A stretch of DNA of 64,000 nucleotides from Sphingomonas sp. CFBP 13720 (GTDB lineage: Bacteria > Pseudomonadota > Alphaproteobacteria > Sphingomonadales > Sphingomonadaceae): assembly GCF_014842075.1 (NCBI RefSeq), contig NZ_JACYVA010000001.1, positions 434,001 to 498,000 on the forward strand, given 5' to 3'. The position numbers were made by a program, and so were the translations under genes. This document shows positions 45,877 through 55,450 of the stretch, piece by piece (position 1 is the first letter of the stretch; every line of letters begins with the position of its first letter). Under the pieces are notes generated by a model. It ran no database searches, was not told the origin of the DNA, and saw nothing but the letters and a program-made list of their open reading frames with translations.

Positions 45877-46959
45877 TCACAGCGCGACGTCGAGCCAGCG
45901 CTCGGCATCGGCCGAAAAAGCATCACGGACAGTGTTGTCGCCGATGCGGTCGAGTGCGTCCGCTACGAACGCACGGGTCAGCAGCGCCCGCGCCCGTGCT
46001 TCCGGCAAACCGCGGCTGCGCAGATAGAACAGCGCTCGGCGATCTAGTTCACCGACGGTCGCACCATGCGCGCACTTCACATCGTCTGCGAAGATCTCAA
46101 GCTCGGGCTTCAGGTTCACCGTCGCGGTACGATCGAGCAACAGCCCGCGCAGCGACTGTTCGCCATCGGTCTTCTGTGCGCCGCGCGCGACCTCTACGCG
46201 TGCGGCGAGGCTCGCCTGGCTCCGACCGGCGGCCACGGCGCGCCACGTCTGGCGGCTCGATCCGTTCAGCGCCTGATGCCGGACGGTAACCGCGCATTCC
46301 TGCCGCTGTTCGGCACGGGTCAGCAACGCGCCGCCATAATCGACGAACGCGCCATCGCCATCGAGTGTCAGCGTGGCATCGATGCGGGTGCCCATCGCGC
46401 CCGCGCCGAGATACTGCGTGACGAGACTCGCTGCCTCACCGACCACCGCTTCGTCGCGGATCGACACGAAACCGCCGTCCTGCATCAGCCGCACGGCGCG
46501 CATCAGCCGCGCACCGCGCTCCAGATCGATCTGGGTCAGGCGATTGGTCCAGCCGGTCCCGATATGGGTTTCGACGACCTGTGCGACGGCATCCTCGTCC
46601 AGCGCGATCTGCGCCGGGAGGTGATTTTCCGCACCGGTGGCGATGTGGACGATCTGCACCGGCGACGCGATCTCGCTGGCGGACAGGTCGATCGACCAGC
46701 CCGTCGCGCCCGACGCCTGCACGCCCAAGGCATGCGCGGTGTCGAGCGTCAGCGACGACAGCACGACATGCTGCGGATCGCTCGCCTGCGGCTGATAGAC
46801 GCCGTCGATGAACACGATCCGCGCGCCCGGAATGTCGAGCCAGTGCGCGTCGGCGACCTGCGCCGGACCCCGAACGGTGGCGGCAGCAGCGGAGAGCGTG
46901 GCGAGATCGGCCCAGCGCCAGGCCTCGTCACGCGGCGACGGAAGAACGGGTCCGGTCAT
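45877..46959 (-). CDS. sufD: SufD, SufBCD complex component
   Basis: A 360-residue SufD. The SufB/D core is recognisable by ADDVKCAHGATVGELDRRALFYLRSRG near the C-terminus, which carries the interface residues for SufC and cluster assembly (the conserved Cys and His). It forms the SufBC2D scaffold. ATG at 46959 overlaps the stop of the small ORF upstream by 4 nt (ATGA). Confidence 0.95.
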   Translation of the reverse strand: MTGPVLPSPRDEAWRWADLATLSAAAATVRGPAQVADAHWLDIPGARIVFIDGVYQPQASDPQHVVLSSLTLDTAHALGVQASGATGWSIDLSASEIASPVQIVHIATGAENHLPAQIALDEDAVAQVVETHIGTGWTNRLTQIDLERGARLMRAVRLMQDGGFVSIRDEAVVGEAASLVTQYLGAGAMGTRIDATLTLDGDGAFVDYGGALLTRAEQRQECAVTVRHQALNGSSRQTWRAVAAGRSQASLAARVEVARGAQKTDGEQSLRGLLLDRTATVNLKPELEIFADDVKCAHGATVGELDRRALFYLRSRGLPEARARALLTRAFVADALDRIGDNTVRDAFSADAERWLDVAL

Positions 46960-47294
46960 CGAACGATTCCCGCCGCCTGCCGCCAAGCCGCGGCTACGGC
47001 ATCCAGCCGCCCTTGCGAACGCTCTTCCACGCAACGCGCCAGCAGCTTCCGGCTCGCCGGGGCATCGGCGATGCACTCATGCGCGACGCCGCACGGGATC
47101 GCATCCAATTCCGCATGACCGCTTGGCTTCGTTACCCGGCATCGTGCAATCGTCAGCACGCCGTTGCGTCTCGGAGCCTTCATATCGACCTCGATCCATT
47201 GCATCTTGCGCGCAGTTACGATGATCTCTTCCTCCGTAACGGGAGCAGGCAGACCACCGGCTTGCGCCGCGGCCAGCAGGGCAATGGCGATCAT
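46956..47294 (-). CDS. Small exported protein embedded between sufC and sufD
   Basis: A 112-residue protein of unknown function. The N-terminus (MIAIALLAAAQAGGLPAP) looks like a short signal peptide. It continues TEEEIIVTARK, which matches the TonB-box consensus of sphingomonad receptors although the protein is far too short to be one. Three or four cysteines follow (RCRVTK, IPCGVAHECI, LLARCVEE). Both ends overlap the neighbouring suf genes by 4 nt (ATGA), so it is translated with the SUF operon. A small alternative is a non-exported regulator; no family was recognised. Confidence 0.8.
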   Translation of the reverse strand: MIAIALLAAAQAGGLPAPVTEEEIIVTARKMQWIEVDMKAPRRNGVLTIARCRVTKPSGHAELDAIPCGVAHECIADAPASRKLLARCVEERSQGRLDAVAAAWRQAAGIVR

Positions 47295-48034
47295 GCCGCG
47301 ATCGCTCCATATCCTTCGCGTTCCAGTTCGTGCGCCAGTTCCGGGCCGCCCGACCGCACGATACGGCCATCGGCCAGCACGTGGACATTGTCGGGCCGGA
47401 CATAGTCGAGCAGCCGCTGGTAATGTGTGATGAGGATCACCGCCTTGGTCGGCTGGCGCATGATGCGGTTGATACCGTCGCCGACGATCCGAAGTGCATC
47501 GATGTCGAGACCGCTGTCGGTTTCGTCAAGGATCGCAAGCGCGGGGTCGAGGATGCCCATCTGCACCATCTCGTTGCGCTTCTTTTCGCCGCCCGAAAAG
47601 CCGACATTGACCGGCCGCTTGAGCATGTCGAGGTCCATCCCGAGACCATCGGCCTGTGCCCGAGCGAGTTTCAGGAACTCGCCACCCGACAACGGCGTCT
47701 CGCCACGTGCGCGACGCTGGCTGTTGAGCGCCTCGCGCAGGAACTGGACGTTCGATACGCCGGGAATCTCGACCGGATACTGAAAGCCGAGGAACAGGCC
47801 GGCGGCGGCGCGCGCGTCGGGGTCCTGTTCCAGCAGGTCCTCGCCCGCGAAGGTCACCGAGCCTTGCGTGACCTCATAGCCGGGACGACCGCCCAGCACA
47901 TAGCCTAGCGTGGATTTGCCCGCGCCGTTCGGGCCCATGATGGCATGGACCTCACCGGCGTTCACGGTCAGGGACAGCCCCTTGAGAATTTCCTTGCCGT
48001 CGATTTCGGCGTGAAGGTTTTCGATTTTCAGCAT
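47291..48034 (-). CDS. sufC: SufC ATPase
   Basis: A 247-residue ABC-type ATPase of the SufBCD complex. Walker A is GPNGAGKS (34-41), the signature is FSGGEKKRNE and Walker B is LAILDETDSGLD. Powers cluster assembly on SufB/D. ATG at 48034. It ends in an ATGA overlap with the small ORF and begins 37 nt after the ORF that follows sufB. Confidence 0.97.
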   Translation of the reverse strand: MLKIENLHAEIDGKEILKGLSLTVNAGEVHAIMGPNGAGKSTLGYVLGGRPGYEVTQGSVTFAGEDLLEQDPDARAAAGLFLGFQYPVEIPGVSNVQFLREALNSQRRARGETPLSGGEFLKLARAQADGLGMDLDMLKRPVNVGFSGGEKKRNEMVQMGILDPALAILDETDSGLDIDALRIVGDGINRIMRQPTKAVILITHYQRLLDYVRPDNVHVLADGRIVRSGGPELAHELEREGYGAIAA

Positions 48035-48071
48035 CGTCGGTCCTGTTCGTGCGGCGTCGGCCGCGAATATC

Positions 48072-48368
48072 TCAAGGCGTTTCACGTTCCAGCGGGTCGG
48101 TGCCGAATTCGGCCTCCGCCGCCTGCGGATTGGCGAGCACCTGTTTCAGCGAGGCATCGATCCGGTCGAGCAACGCCGTCTGCGTCTTCGGCACCTTCGC
48201 CCGAGCGGTGGCGCACGTCTTTGCCGCATCGTCGAAGATCGCGAGGCGACCCGCTTCATCGGCGGGCGGCTTCACCATGCGTGCGTCGGCGTTGATGTGC
48301 CCCGACAGGCAATCGGCATAGACCGCCGTCGCCGGGGCCTGCACCGCCAGCAACAACGGAATGATCAC
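48072..48368 (-). CDS. Small exported protein embedded between sufB and sufC
   Basis: A 98-residue protein of unknown function. The hydrophobic N-terminus [18 protein letters not shown] ends before [13 protein letters not shown], consistent with a signal peptide. Two cysteines (DCLSG, KTCATA) could form a disulfide, which fits a periplasmic location. The GTG start at 48368 overlaps the sufB stop (GTGA), so it is coupled to sufB. No family recognised. Confidence 0.8.
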   Translation of the reverse strand: MIIPLLLAVQAPATAVYADCLSGHINADARMVKPPADEAGRLAIFDDAAKTCATARAKVPKTQTALLDRIDASLKQVLANPQAAEAEFGTDPLERETP

Positions 48369-49837
48369 CCCACCGACCCTTCGAGGCTGATGCCGAGCAG
48401 CTTCTGCGCCTCGACGGCGAATTCCATCGGCAGTTGTTGCAGCACCTCACGCGCGAAGCCGTTGACGATCAGCGCGACCGCCGCCTCGCTGTCGAGACCG
48501 CGCTGCATCGCGTAGAACATCTGGTCCTCGCTGATCTTCGACGTGGTCGCCTCATGCTCGATCTGCGCCGACGGATTGCGGACCTCGATGTACGGCACGG
48601 TATGCGCGCCGCACTGGTCGCCCAGCAACAGGCTGTCGCACTGGGTGAAGTTGCGCACGCCCTCCGCCATTGGACCGACGCGCACGAGGCCACGATAGGT
48701 ATTGTCGCTGCGGCCCGCCGAAATCCCCTTCGACACGATGGTCGACCGCGACCCCTTGCCCAGATGGATCATCTTGGTGCCGGTATCGGCCTGTTGCCGG
48801 TTGTTGGTGACCGCGACCGAGTAGAATTCGCCGACGCTGTTTTCGCCGGCCAGGACGCAGGACGGGTATTTCCACGTGATCGCGCTTCCAGTCTCGACCT
48901 GCGTCCACGATACCTTGCTGTTCTTTCCCTGACACAGCGCACGCTTGGTCACGAAATTGTAGATTCCGCCCTTGCCGTTCTCGTCGCCGGGATACCAGTT
49001 CTGGACGGTGCTGTACTTGATCTCCGCATCGTCGAGCGCGACGAGTTCGACGACGGCGGCATGCAACTGGTTCTCGTCGCGCATCGGGGCGGTGCAGCCT
49101 TCGAGATACGAGACGTACGACCCCTTGTCGGCGACGATCAGCGTCCGTTCGAACTGGCCGGTATTTTCCGCGTTGATACGGAAATAGGTCGACAGCTCCA
49201 TCGGGCAGCGCACGCCTTCGGGAATGTACACGAACGTGCCGTCGCTGAAGACCGCACTGTTGAGCGTCGCGAAGAAATTGTCACGCTGCGGCACGACCTT
49301 GCCCAGCCATTTGCGGACGAGATCGGGATATTCGCGGATCGCCTCGCTGATCGACCGGAAGATGACGCCCGCCGCCTCCAGCTCCTTGCGGAACGTGGTC
49401 GCGACCGACACGCTGTCGAACACCGCGTCCACCGCGACCCGACGCGGCGGCACCGCGCCCTCGACGCCCGCCAGAACCTTCTGCTCTTCGATCGGGATGC
49501 CCAGCTTGGCATAGACCCGCAGGATCTCGGGATCGACCTCGTCCAGCGAACCCAGCTTCGGCTTCGCCTTCGGCTCGGCGTAATAATAGGCGTCCTGATA
49601 ATCGATCGGATCGATGTTCAGCTTCGACCAATCGGGCGCTTCCATCGTCTGCCACAGGCGGAACGCCTTCAGCCGCCAGTCGAGCATCCATTGCGGCTCG
49701 TTCTTCTTGGCGCTGATATAGCGGACCGTGTCCTCGCTCAGCCCCTTCGGCGCGAAGTCCTGTTCGATATCGGACGAAAAGCCCCATTCGTACTTCTTGT
49801 TCGCGGCGGCATACGCTTCGGCATTCTTCGTGGCCAT
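48365..49837 (-). CDS. sufB: SufB, Fe-S scaffold
   Basis: A 490-residue SufB, the scaffold on which the Suf system builds clusters. The conserved stretches [40 protein letters not shown] and the catalytic region [20 protein letters not shown] (here [19 protein letters not shown]) are present. ATG at 49837 overlaps the regulator stop by 1 nt (TGATG). First structural gene of the SUF operon. Confidence 0.97.
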   Translation of the reverse strand: MATKNAEAYAAANKKYEWGFSSDIEQDFAPKGLSEDTVRYISAKKNEPQWMLDWRLKAFRLWQTMEAPDWSKLNIDPIDYQDAYYYAEPKAKPKLGSLDEVDPEILRVYAKLGIPIEEQKVLAGVEGAVPPRRVAVDAVFDSVSVATTFRKELEAAGVIFRSISEAIREYPDLVRKWLGKVVPQRDNFFATLNSAVFSDGTFVYIPEGVRCPMELSTYFRINAENTGQFERTLIVADKGSYVSYLEGCTAPMRDENQLHAAVVELVALDDAEIKYSTVQNWYPGDENGKGGIYNFVTKRALCQGKNSKVSWTQVETGSAITWKYPSCVLAGENSVGEFYSVAVTNNRQQADTGTKMIHLGKGSRSTIVSKGISAGRSDNTYRGLVRVGPMAEGVRNFTQCDSLLLGDQCGAHTVPYIEVRNPSAQIEHEATTSKISEDQMFYAMQRGLDSEAAVALIVNGFAREVLQQLPMEFAVEAQKLLGISLEGSVG

Positions 49838-50265
49838 CACAGTACCTCTTGGGGACGCGCCCCGGTGTTCGCTAAAGTCGCCAGACTGACACCCGCCAGC
49901 GCGCCGCGGACGACGCCGTTGACGGTGCTGGCATGCGGACGAATCGCACAGGCCGCTTCCACCGCGCAGTCGTGGCGCGTGGTGTCGACGCAGGTGGTCA
50001 GCGCGATCGGTCCTTCGATCGCCTCGATGATATCCGCCAGACTGATCGCATCGGCGACGCGGGCGAGACGGAAGCCGCCCCCGGTGCCGCGTCCGGTTTC
50101 GATCAGGCCGGCGGCGGACAAGCGGCTGACCAGCTTTTGCACGGTCGGCAGCGGCAGGCCGGTTTCCTCTGCCAGCGCCGTCGCCGTGATACGCGCGTCC
50201 CCGCCCCGCCGCGCGGTGGCGGCGAGCAGGACGACGGCATAGTCGGCAAGGCTGGAAAGACGCAT
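49837..50265 (-). CDS. Rrf2-family SUF regulator (Fe-S sensor)
   Basis: A 142-residue Rrf2-type regulator, similar to the SUF-associated group. The winged helix-turn-helix (about 1-60: [14 protein letters not shown] ... [21 protein letters not shown]) is followed by the cluster-binding segment [18 protein letters not shown] with three spaced Cys, expected to hold a [2Fe-2S] or [4Fe-4S] cluster. It should sense cluster status and control the operon. A 27-bp palindrome lies 6-32 bp upstream of the ATG at 50265, a good autoregulatory site. Confidence 0.93.
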   Translation of the reverse strand: MRLSSLADYAVVLLAATARRGGDARITATALAEETGLPLPTVQKLVSRLSAAGLIETGRGTGGGFRLARVADAISLADIIEAIEGPIALTTCVDTTRHDCAVEAACAIRPHASTVNGVVRGALAGVSLATLANTGARPQEVL

Positions 50266-50270
50266 ATGCT

Positions 50271-50297
50271 CCAATCGGATCGATCCGGTCGGATTGG
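50271..50297. promoter_or_regulatory. Palindromic operator at the Suf-regulator start
   Basis: An imperfect 27-bp palindrome with 6-nt arms CCAATC...GATTGG that extend to 8 of 9 matches and a central GATCGATC. It ends 6 bp before the regulator start codon and overlaps the ribosome-binding region. It could be a protein-binding site, an RNA hairpin, or both. Confidence 0.6.
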
Positions 50298-50460
50298 CAT
50301 GTGGTGCGGAAGGGGGGCGTGGTCAACCGGCTTTGTTTCGATCGGTGTGATCGGTTTGCGACTTCGATGCGGTTCCCGCGATGCGCTGCAGTCACGAAGC
50401 GGAACGCCGGTTCGCGCGGAGTGGCGATGCTCGCGATGCCGCCTCCGGGACGGCCAACTG

Positions 50461-50516
50461 TCTCTGCGCCTCCGCATGAACGGAACCTCCATCCTCTTCG
50501 TGCCTCCGCGTGAACC
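50461..50516 (+). repeat. Two copies of a dispersed (GCCT.CGCGTGAAC) repeat
   Basis: TCTCTGCGCCTCCGCATGAA followed by C (50461-50481) and CTCTTCGTGCCTCCGCGTGA followed by ACC (50494-50516) are direct, diverged copies of one repeat unit in the leader of pyrD. The same family recurs at 51562-51741, after pyrD. Confidence 0.7.
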
Positions 50517-50559
50517 AAGCATCTTCCTTCGCCGACACACGCCCGATACAGCACCGCGC

Positions 50560-51546
50560 ATGGCCTGGTATCACCCCCTGCTCTTCGCGCTCGACGCCGA
50601 ACGCGCGCATTCGCTGACCATCGCGATGCTAGAGGCGTGGGGCCGGTCCGGTACGCCCCTCGCGCCCAAAACCGATGCGCGGCATGCGGTGACGGTGGCG
50701 GGCGTGCGCTTTCCCAATCCCGTCGGGCTGGCGGCGGGCGTCGACAAGGATGCCCGCGCCGTACGTGGATTTCTCGGTCTGGGATTCGGGTTCGTCGAGG
50801 TCGGTACGCTGACCCCGTTGGCCCAGCCGGGCAATCCGAAACCGCGGATATTCCGCCTGCCCGACGATCGGGGGGTGGTGAACCGGTTGGGGTTCAACAA
50901 TGGCGGGATCGATGCGGCGCTGTCGCGGATCGCGGCACTGACGCCCCGGCCAGGCGTGATCGGCATCAACGTCGGCGCGAACAAGGATTCGGTCGACCGC
51001 ATCGCCGACTATGCGACCGGCGTAGGCAAGGCCGCGCCGCTGGCCGATTATGTCACGATCAACATTTCCAGCCCGAACACGCCGGGCCTCCGCGACCTGC
51101 AATCGCAGCCCGAACTGGGCGAATTGATCGCCGCCAGCGACGGTGCGCGCCATGTCGGCGGCAGGCGGGTGCCGCTGTTCCTGAAGGTCGCGCCCGATTT
51201 GTCGCGGGCGGGAATGGAAGCCGCGGTGCGGGCGGCGATCGATGGCGGGATCGACGCGCTGATCGTGTCGAACACGACCATTTCCCGACCGGCGACGTTG
51301 CGGTCGGCGCATGCTTCGGAGACGGGCGGACTGTCGGGCGCTCCGCTCGCCCCGCTGGCGCTGGCGAAGCTGATCGAGGCGGGGGAGATTTCGGGCGGTG
51401 CCATCCCGCTGGTATCGGCGGGCGGGATCGGATCGGCGGACGAGGCGCGGCGGCGGATCGATGCCGGGGCCAGTCTGGTGCAGCTGTACAGCGCACTTGT
51501 GTATGAGGGGCCGGGACTGGCTGGGCGGATCGTTGCCGGGTTGTAG
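50560..51546 (+). CDS. pyrD: Dihydroorotate dehydrogenase (quinone)
   Basis: A 328-residue class 2 PyrD, the membrane-associated, quinone-linked enzyme of pyrimidine synthesis. The N-terminal amphipathic helices ([19 protein letters not shown]) are the class 2 membrane-docking region. FMN and active-site motifs [33 protein letters not shown] and VSAGGI are seen, and the catalytic Ser is in NISSP. ATG at 50560. It is flanked on both sides by dispersed repeats of the same family. Confidence 0.97.
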   Translation: MAWYHPLLFALDAERAHSLTIAMLEAWGRSGTPLAPKTDARHAVTVAGVRFPNPVGLAAGVDKDARAVRGFLGLGFGFVEVGTLTPLAQPGNPKPRIFRLPDDRGVVNRLGFNNGGIDAALSRIAALTPRPGVIGINVGANKDSVDRIADYATGVGKAAPLADYVTINISSPNTPGLRDLQSQPELGELIAASDGARHVGGRRVPLFLKVAPDLSRAGMEAAVRAAIDGGIDALIVSNTTISRPATLRSAHASETGGLSGAPLAPLALAKLIEAGEISGGAIPLVSAGGIGSADEARRRIDAGASLVQLYSALVYEGPGLAGRIVAGL

Positions 51547-51561
51547 GTTTCGGGAAGAAGT

Positions 51562-51741
51562 GGGTTCACGCGAAGGCGCGGAGACGCGAAGGTAGAAGTA
51601 GGTTTTGCGTCAGCCTGCGCAGCAAGCCCTCACGCCGCGCTCAGGCAAGAGGGCCGCTGGCGCAGCGAGGCACCCTCCCAGCCTCTGCGCGAACCCTGTT
51701 TTCCTGCTTCGCGCCTTCGCGCCTTCGCGTGAACCAGTTCT
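51562..51741. repeat. Inverted repeat after pyrD, GTTCACGCGAAGG family
   Basis: The left arm (51562-51592, GGTTCACGCGAAGGCGCG and on) and right arm (about 51709-51740, CCTTCGCGTGAACC at its end) are inverted copies of about 30 nt with about three mismatches, about 115 nt apart. A truncated internal copy (CTCTGCGCGAACC) lies at 51683-51695. It sits between the convergent pyrD and ggt genes and may end both transcripts. Confidence 0.75.
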
Positions 51742-51778
51742 GCCGACCCCGACAAAACGGTGCCCGATGAAGCGACCG

Positions 51779-53500
51779 TTACTCAACGATCACCTTGCCC
51801 TCACGTCGGGGATCGTAGCCGCCGTCGATCCGGCCATCGCGGACGATCACGCCGTGCAACCCCGAATCTTCCCCCTGCCCCGGCTTCAGCGCCACACCCT
51901 TCGCCGCCAGTGCAGACAACATTCCGGGCGTGAACTTCGTCATTTCGCCCTGAAAGCTGTCACCGCGCGCGACGAGGTTGGGCAGCGCCAGCGCGTTCTG
52001 CATCGGCAGGCCCCATTCCACCGAGGCGACCATCGATTTGGCGACATAGGCGAGGATCGAATTACCGCCCGCCGATCCCAGCGCACCGGCGAAGCGACCC
52101 TGACGGTCGATCATGACCAGCGGCGTCATTGAGGACCGCGGACGCTTGCCCGCCGCGACCGCGTTGGCGGCGGGGCGACCATCGGCGTCGACCGGCGAGA
52201 AGGCGAAATCGGTCATCTGGTTGTTGAGGAAGAAGCCGTCGACCATCCGGCCGGTGCCGAAGATCGATTCGACCGTGGTGGTCATCGACACCACGTTGCC
52301 GCGCGCGTCGCCCACGATGAAGTGCGACGTGCCGACCGGTTCGACCGTGGTATCCGCCCCCGCGACCACCGCGCCGGCCGGTACGCCCGCGACCGGCGCA
52401 GGCCCGGCGAGCGGCGCGATCAGCTTCACGCGATCGGCGATGTACGACGGGGCGAGCAGCCCGGCGACCGGCACGCGCACGAACGCCGGATCGCCGACAT
52501 AACGGTCGCGATCCGCGTACATCAGCCGGCTGGCCTCCGCGAACAGATACCATGCCTGCGGATCGGCTGGACCGCGCTTCTCGATATCAGTCCGCCCCAG
52601 CAACGCCAGCAGTTCGAGCAGCCCGACCCCGCTGGACGGTGGCGGCGGCACGCAGACGACATAGACGTGCCAGTTGCCGCACAGCGGATCGCGCTTCACT
52701 GCGCGATAGCCCGCCAGATCGGCCAGCGTCAGCGTGCCTGGCAGCGCGCCGGTGTTCGTACGCGCGACGATGCGCTTCGCGGTTTCGCCGGTGTAGAGCG
52801 CGTCGGGGCCGCGCTTCGCCAGCCGGCGCAGGAATTCCGCATAATCCTTGTTCCGCAGCACGTCACCGGGATCGACCAGCGTCCCGTCCTTCTCGGTAAA
52901 GTACCGCCGCGTATCCTCGACCGCCAGTTGCGGGAAGCTGCCGTTCAGGAACCGGCCCAGACGGGGCGAAACGGTAAAGCCCTTGCGCGCGGTGCGTTCG
53001 GCATCCTCGAACAGTGTCTTCCACGCCAGCGCGCCGTGATCGTCATGCGCCTGCGCCAGCATCCGCACCGCGCCGGGCACGCCGGTCGCGCGCCCGCCGA
53101 CCACCGCTTCGCCGAACGGCAGCGGCTTGCCGTCCGCGCCCATGAACATCGTCGGTGTCGCACCGGCCGGGGCGATCTCGCGCCCGTCATAGATTTCGAC
53201 CTTGCGCGTGGCGGCGTTGTAATAGGTCAGGAACGCACCGCCACCGACGCCCGAACTTTGCGGTTCGACCAGCGACAGCATCGCCTGCACCGCGATCGCC
53301 GCATCGACCGCGCTGCCGCCGCGCCGCAGCACCGCCATGCCGGCCTCGCTCGCCAGCGGATTGGCGGTGACGACGAACTTCTGCGCGGTAGCGGCGGAAG
53401 CCGGAGCGACGGGCGGTGGCGTTTCGGGCCGGGTGCGCGGGGCACAGGCCGTGACGGTCAGGGCGACGAGCGCGGTCAGCGCGGGGGCGAGCTTCCTCAT
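51779..53500 (-). CDS. ggt: Gamma-glutamyltransferase, lipoprotein type
   Basis: A 573-residue gamma-glutamyltranspeptidase, which transfers or hydrolyses gamma-glutamyl groups (for example glutathione). It is a self-cleaving Ntn hydrolase; the nucleophile Thr lies in GTSHFIVGDARGNVVSMTTTVESIFG, and the oxyanion region PRSSMTPLVM is present. A lipobox (LTVTAC) suggests a lipoprotein rather than a soluble periplasmic form, with Pro/Ala linker. ATG at 53500. It is convergent with pyrD. Confidence 0.95.
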   Translation of the reverse strand: MRKLAPALTALVALTVTACAPRTRPETPPPVAPASAATAQKFVVTANPLASEAGMAVLRRGGSAVDAAIAVQAMLSLVEPQSSGVGGGAFLTYYNAATRKVEIYDGREIAPAGATPTMFMGADGKPLPFGEAVVGGRATGVPGAVRMLAQAHDDHGALAWKTLFEDAERTARKGFTVSPRLGRFLNGSFPQLAVEDTRRYFTEKDGTLVDPGDVLRNKDYAEFLRRLAKRGPDALYTGETAKRIVARTNTGALPGTLTLADLAGYRAVKRDPLCGNWHVYVVCVPPPPSSGVGLLELLALLGRTDIEKRGPADPQAWYLFAEASRLMYADRDRYVGDPAFVRVPVAGLLAPSYIADRVKLIAPLAGPAPVAGVPAGAVVAGADTTVEPVGTSHFIVGDARGNVVSMTTTVESIFGTGRMVDGFFLNNQMTDFAFSPVDADGRPAANAVAAGKRPRSSMTPLVMIDRQGRFAGALGSAGGNSILAYVAKSMVASVEWGLPMQNALALPNLVARGDSFQGEMTKFTPGMLSALAAKGVALKPGQGEDSGLHGVIVRDGRIDGGYDPRREGKVIVE

Positions 53501-53656
53501 GGCCCGGGTCTAGCGGGGCGCGGGCGTGGCGTCACGGTCCGATGGACGTTGCTGCCGCCAAAATCCGGCGGTGTCATTGCGTCCTGAGCGCCCGGCATGA
53601 TCCGATTGCCTCGACCATTGCCGCTGCCTACACCGTCCAGCGGAGAAGGATGACGC

Positions 53657-55450
53657 ATGGCACGACAGCTGGAACATTTCCCCAATCTCGTCGCGATGTT
53701 CTTTGCGCGGGCGGGCGAGCGGGGCGATGCGCCGTTCCTGTGGGACAAGGCGGACGGGGCGTGGCGATCGACGAGCTGGGCGGAGGCGGCGCAACAGGTG
53801 GCGGCGCTGGCGACCGCGCTGACCGCGATCGGACTGAAGCGCGGCGACCGCGTGATGCTGGTCAGCGAGAATCGGCCCGAATGGTGCATTTCCGACCTGG
53901 CGATCATGGCGGCGGGCTGCGTCACCGTGCCGACCTATGTCACCAATACCGAACTCGATCATCAGCATGTGATCGAGAATTCGGGCGCGTGCGCGATCAT
54001 CGTGTCGACCGAAAAGCTGGCCCGCACGTTGTTGCCGGCCGCCCTGCGCGTCAGCCAGTCGCAGAAGATCATCGCGATCGAACCGATCCGCGCGGCGCAG
54101 CAGGGCGCGCTGGAGTTTCACGACTGGCACGATCTGATCGCGCGGCATCCCGCCGATCCGGGTGAGGTGGCAGCGCGCGCCGGCTTTGCACGCACCGATC
54201 TGGCCTGCATCATCTATACGTCGGGCACGGGCGGCTCCCCGCGCGGGGTGATGCAGCATCACGGCGCGATCCTGCACAACGTCAACGGTTGCTGCACGGT
54301 GATCTCGGAGGATTTCGGCTGGGGCGACGAGGTGTTCCTGTCGTTCCTGCCGCTGTCCCACGCGTATGAGCATACGGGGGGACAGCATTTCCCGATCGGC
54401 CTGGGCGCGCAAATCTATTACAGCGAGGGCCTCGACAAGCTGGCGAGCAATATCGAGGAAGTGCGCCCGACGATCATGGTCGTCGTGCCGCGTCTGTTCG
54501 AAGTGCTGCGGACGCGGATCGCCAAGGGGATCGAGAAACAGGGGCGGTTCGCGGCATGGCTGCTCGACCGCGCGGTCGCGATCGGCGCGAAGGACGCGGC
54601 GGATGGCGTAGGACTACTCGACCGGCCGGCGCAGTTGCTGGTGAACCGGCTGCTCAAGCCCAAGATCGCGCAGCGTTTCGGCGGCCGGATGAAGGCGATG
54701 GTGTCTGGCGGTGCGCCGCTGAACCCGGAGGTGGGCATCTTCTTCCAGTCGCTGGGGCTGACGTTCCTGCAAGGCTATGGCCAGACCGAGGCCGCGCCGG
54801 TCATTTCATGCAACCGCCCGGCGGCGGGGCTGAAGATGGATACGGTCGGCCCGCCGCTGGCCGCGACCGAGGTGCGGATCGCACCCGATGGCGAGATACT
54901 GGTGCGCGGCGAACTGGTTATGCACGGATATTGGCGCAACGAGGCGGAAACGGCGCGGGTGCTGAAGGACGGGTGGCTACACACCGGCGATATCGGCGAG
55001 ATCGACGATCGCGGGCGCATCCGCATCACCGATCGCAAGAAGGATATCATCGTCAACGACAAGGGCGACAATGTCGCGCCGCAGAAGGTCGAGGGGATGC
55101 TGACGCTGCAGGACGAGATCGCGCAGGCGATGATCGCGGGCGACCGGCGGCCCTATATGGTCGCGGTGCTGGTGCCCGATGCCGAATGGACGCAGCGTTT
55201 CTGCGCTCGGGGCGGCGCACGGTGCGACTTTGCGTGGCTGCGCGAGGATTCGGCGTATCGCACCGCGCTGGGCGCGGCGGTGGAACGGGTCAATCGCGAC
55301 CTGTCGGTGACCGAGCGTATCCGGCGGTTCATCATCGCCGATGCGCCGTTCACGATCGAGAATCAGCAGCTTACCCCCAGCCTGAAGATCCGGCGGCACG
55401 TCCTGCGCGACGTGTATGGCGAGCGGCTGGACGCACTGTACCACGGGTGA
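53657..55450 (+). CDS. Long-chain acyl-CoA synthetase
   Basis: A 597-residue AMP-forming acyl-CoA ligase of the FadD15-like group. The P-loop-like motif is YTSGTGGSPRGV, with GYGQTEAAPV and ITDRKKDIIVNDKGDNVAPQKVE as the A8/linker motif. It activates fatty acids in two steps through an acyl-AMP. ATG at 53657 with GGAGAAGGA. It overlaps the downstream phosphatase-like gene by 4 nt (GTGA). Confidence 0.92.
   Translation: MARQLEHFPNLVAMFFARAGERGDAPFLWDKADGAWRSTSWAEAAQQVAALATALTAIGLKRGDRVMLVSENRPEWCISDLAIMAAGCVTVPTYVTNTELDHQHVIENSGACAIIVSTEKLARTLLPAALRVSQSQKIIAIEPIRAAQQGALEFHDWHDLIARHPADPGEVAARAGFARTDLACIIYTSGTGGSPRGVMQHHGAILHNVNGCCTVISEDFGWGDEVFLSFLPLSHAYEHTGGQHFPIGLGAQIYYSEGLDKLASNIEEVRPTIMVVVPRLFEVLRTRIAKGIEKQGRFAAWLLDRAVAIGAKDAADGVGLLDRPAQLLVNRLLKPKIAQRFGGRMKAMVSGGAPLNPEVGIFFQSLGLTFLQGYGQTEAAPVISCNRPAAGLKMDTVGPPLAATEVRIAPDGEILVRGELVMHGYWRNEAETARVLKDGWLHTGDIGEIDDRGRIRITDRKKDIIVNDKGDNVAPQKVEGMLTLQDEIAQAMIAGDRRPYMVAVLVPDAEWTQRFCARGGARCDFAWLREDSAYRTALGAAVERVNRDLSVTERIRRFIIADAPFTIENQQLTPSLKIRRHVLRDVYGERLDALYHG

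Noticed and set aside
48434..50242. A 602-residue open frame opposite sufB and the Suf regulator
   Set aside because: The true genes on the other strand have conserved SUF sequence; this one has none.
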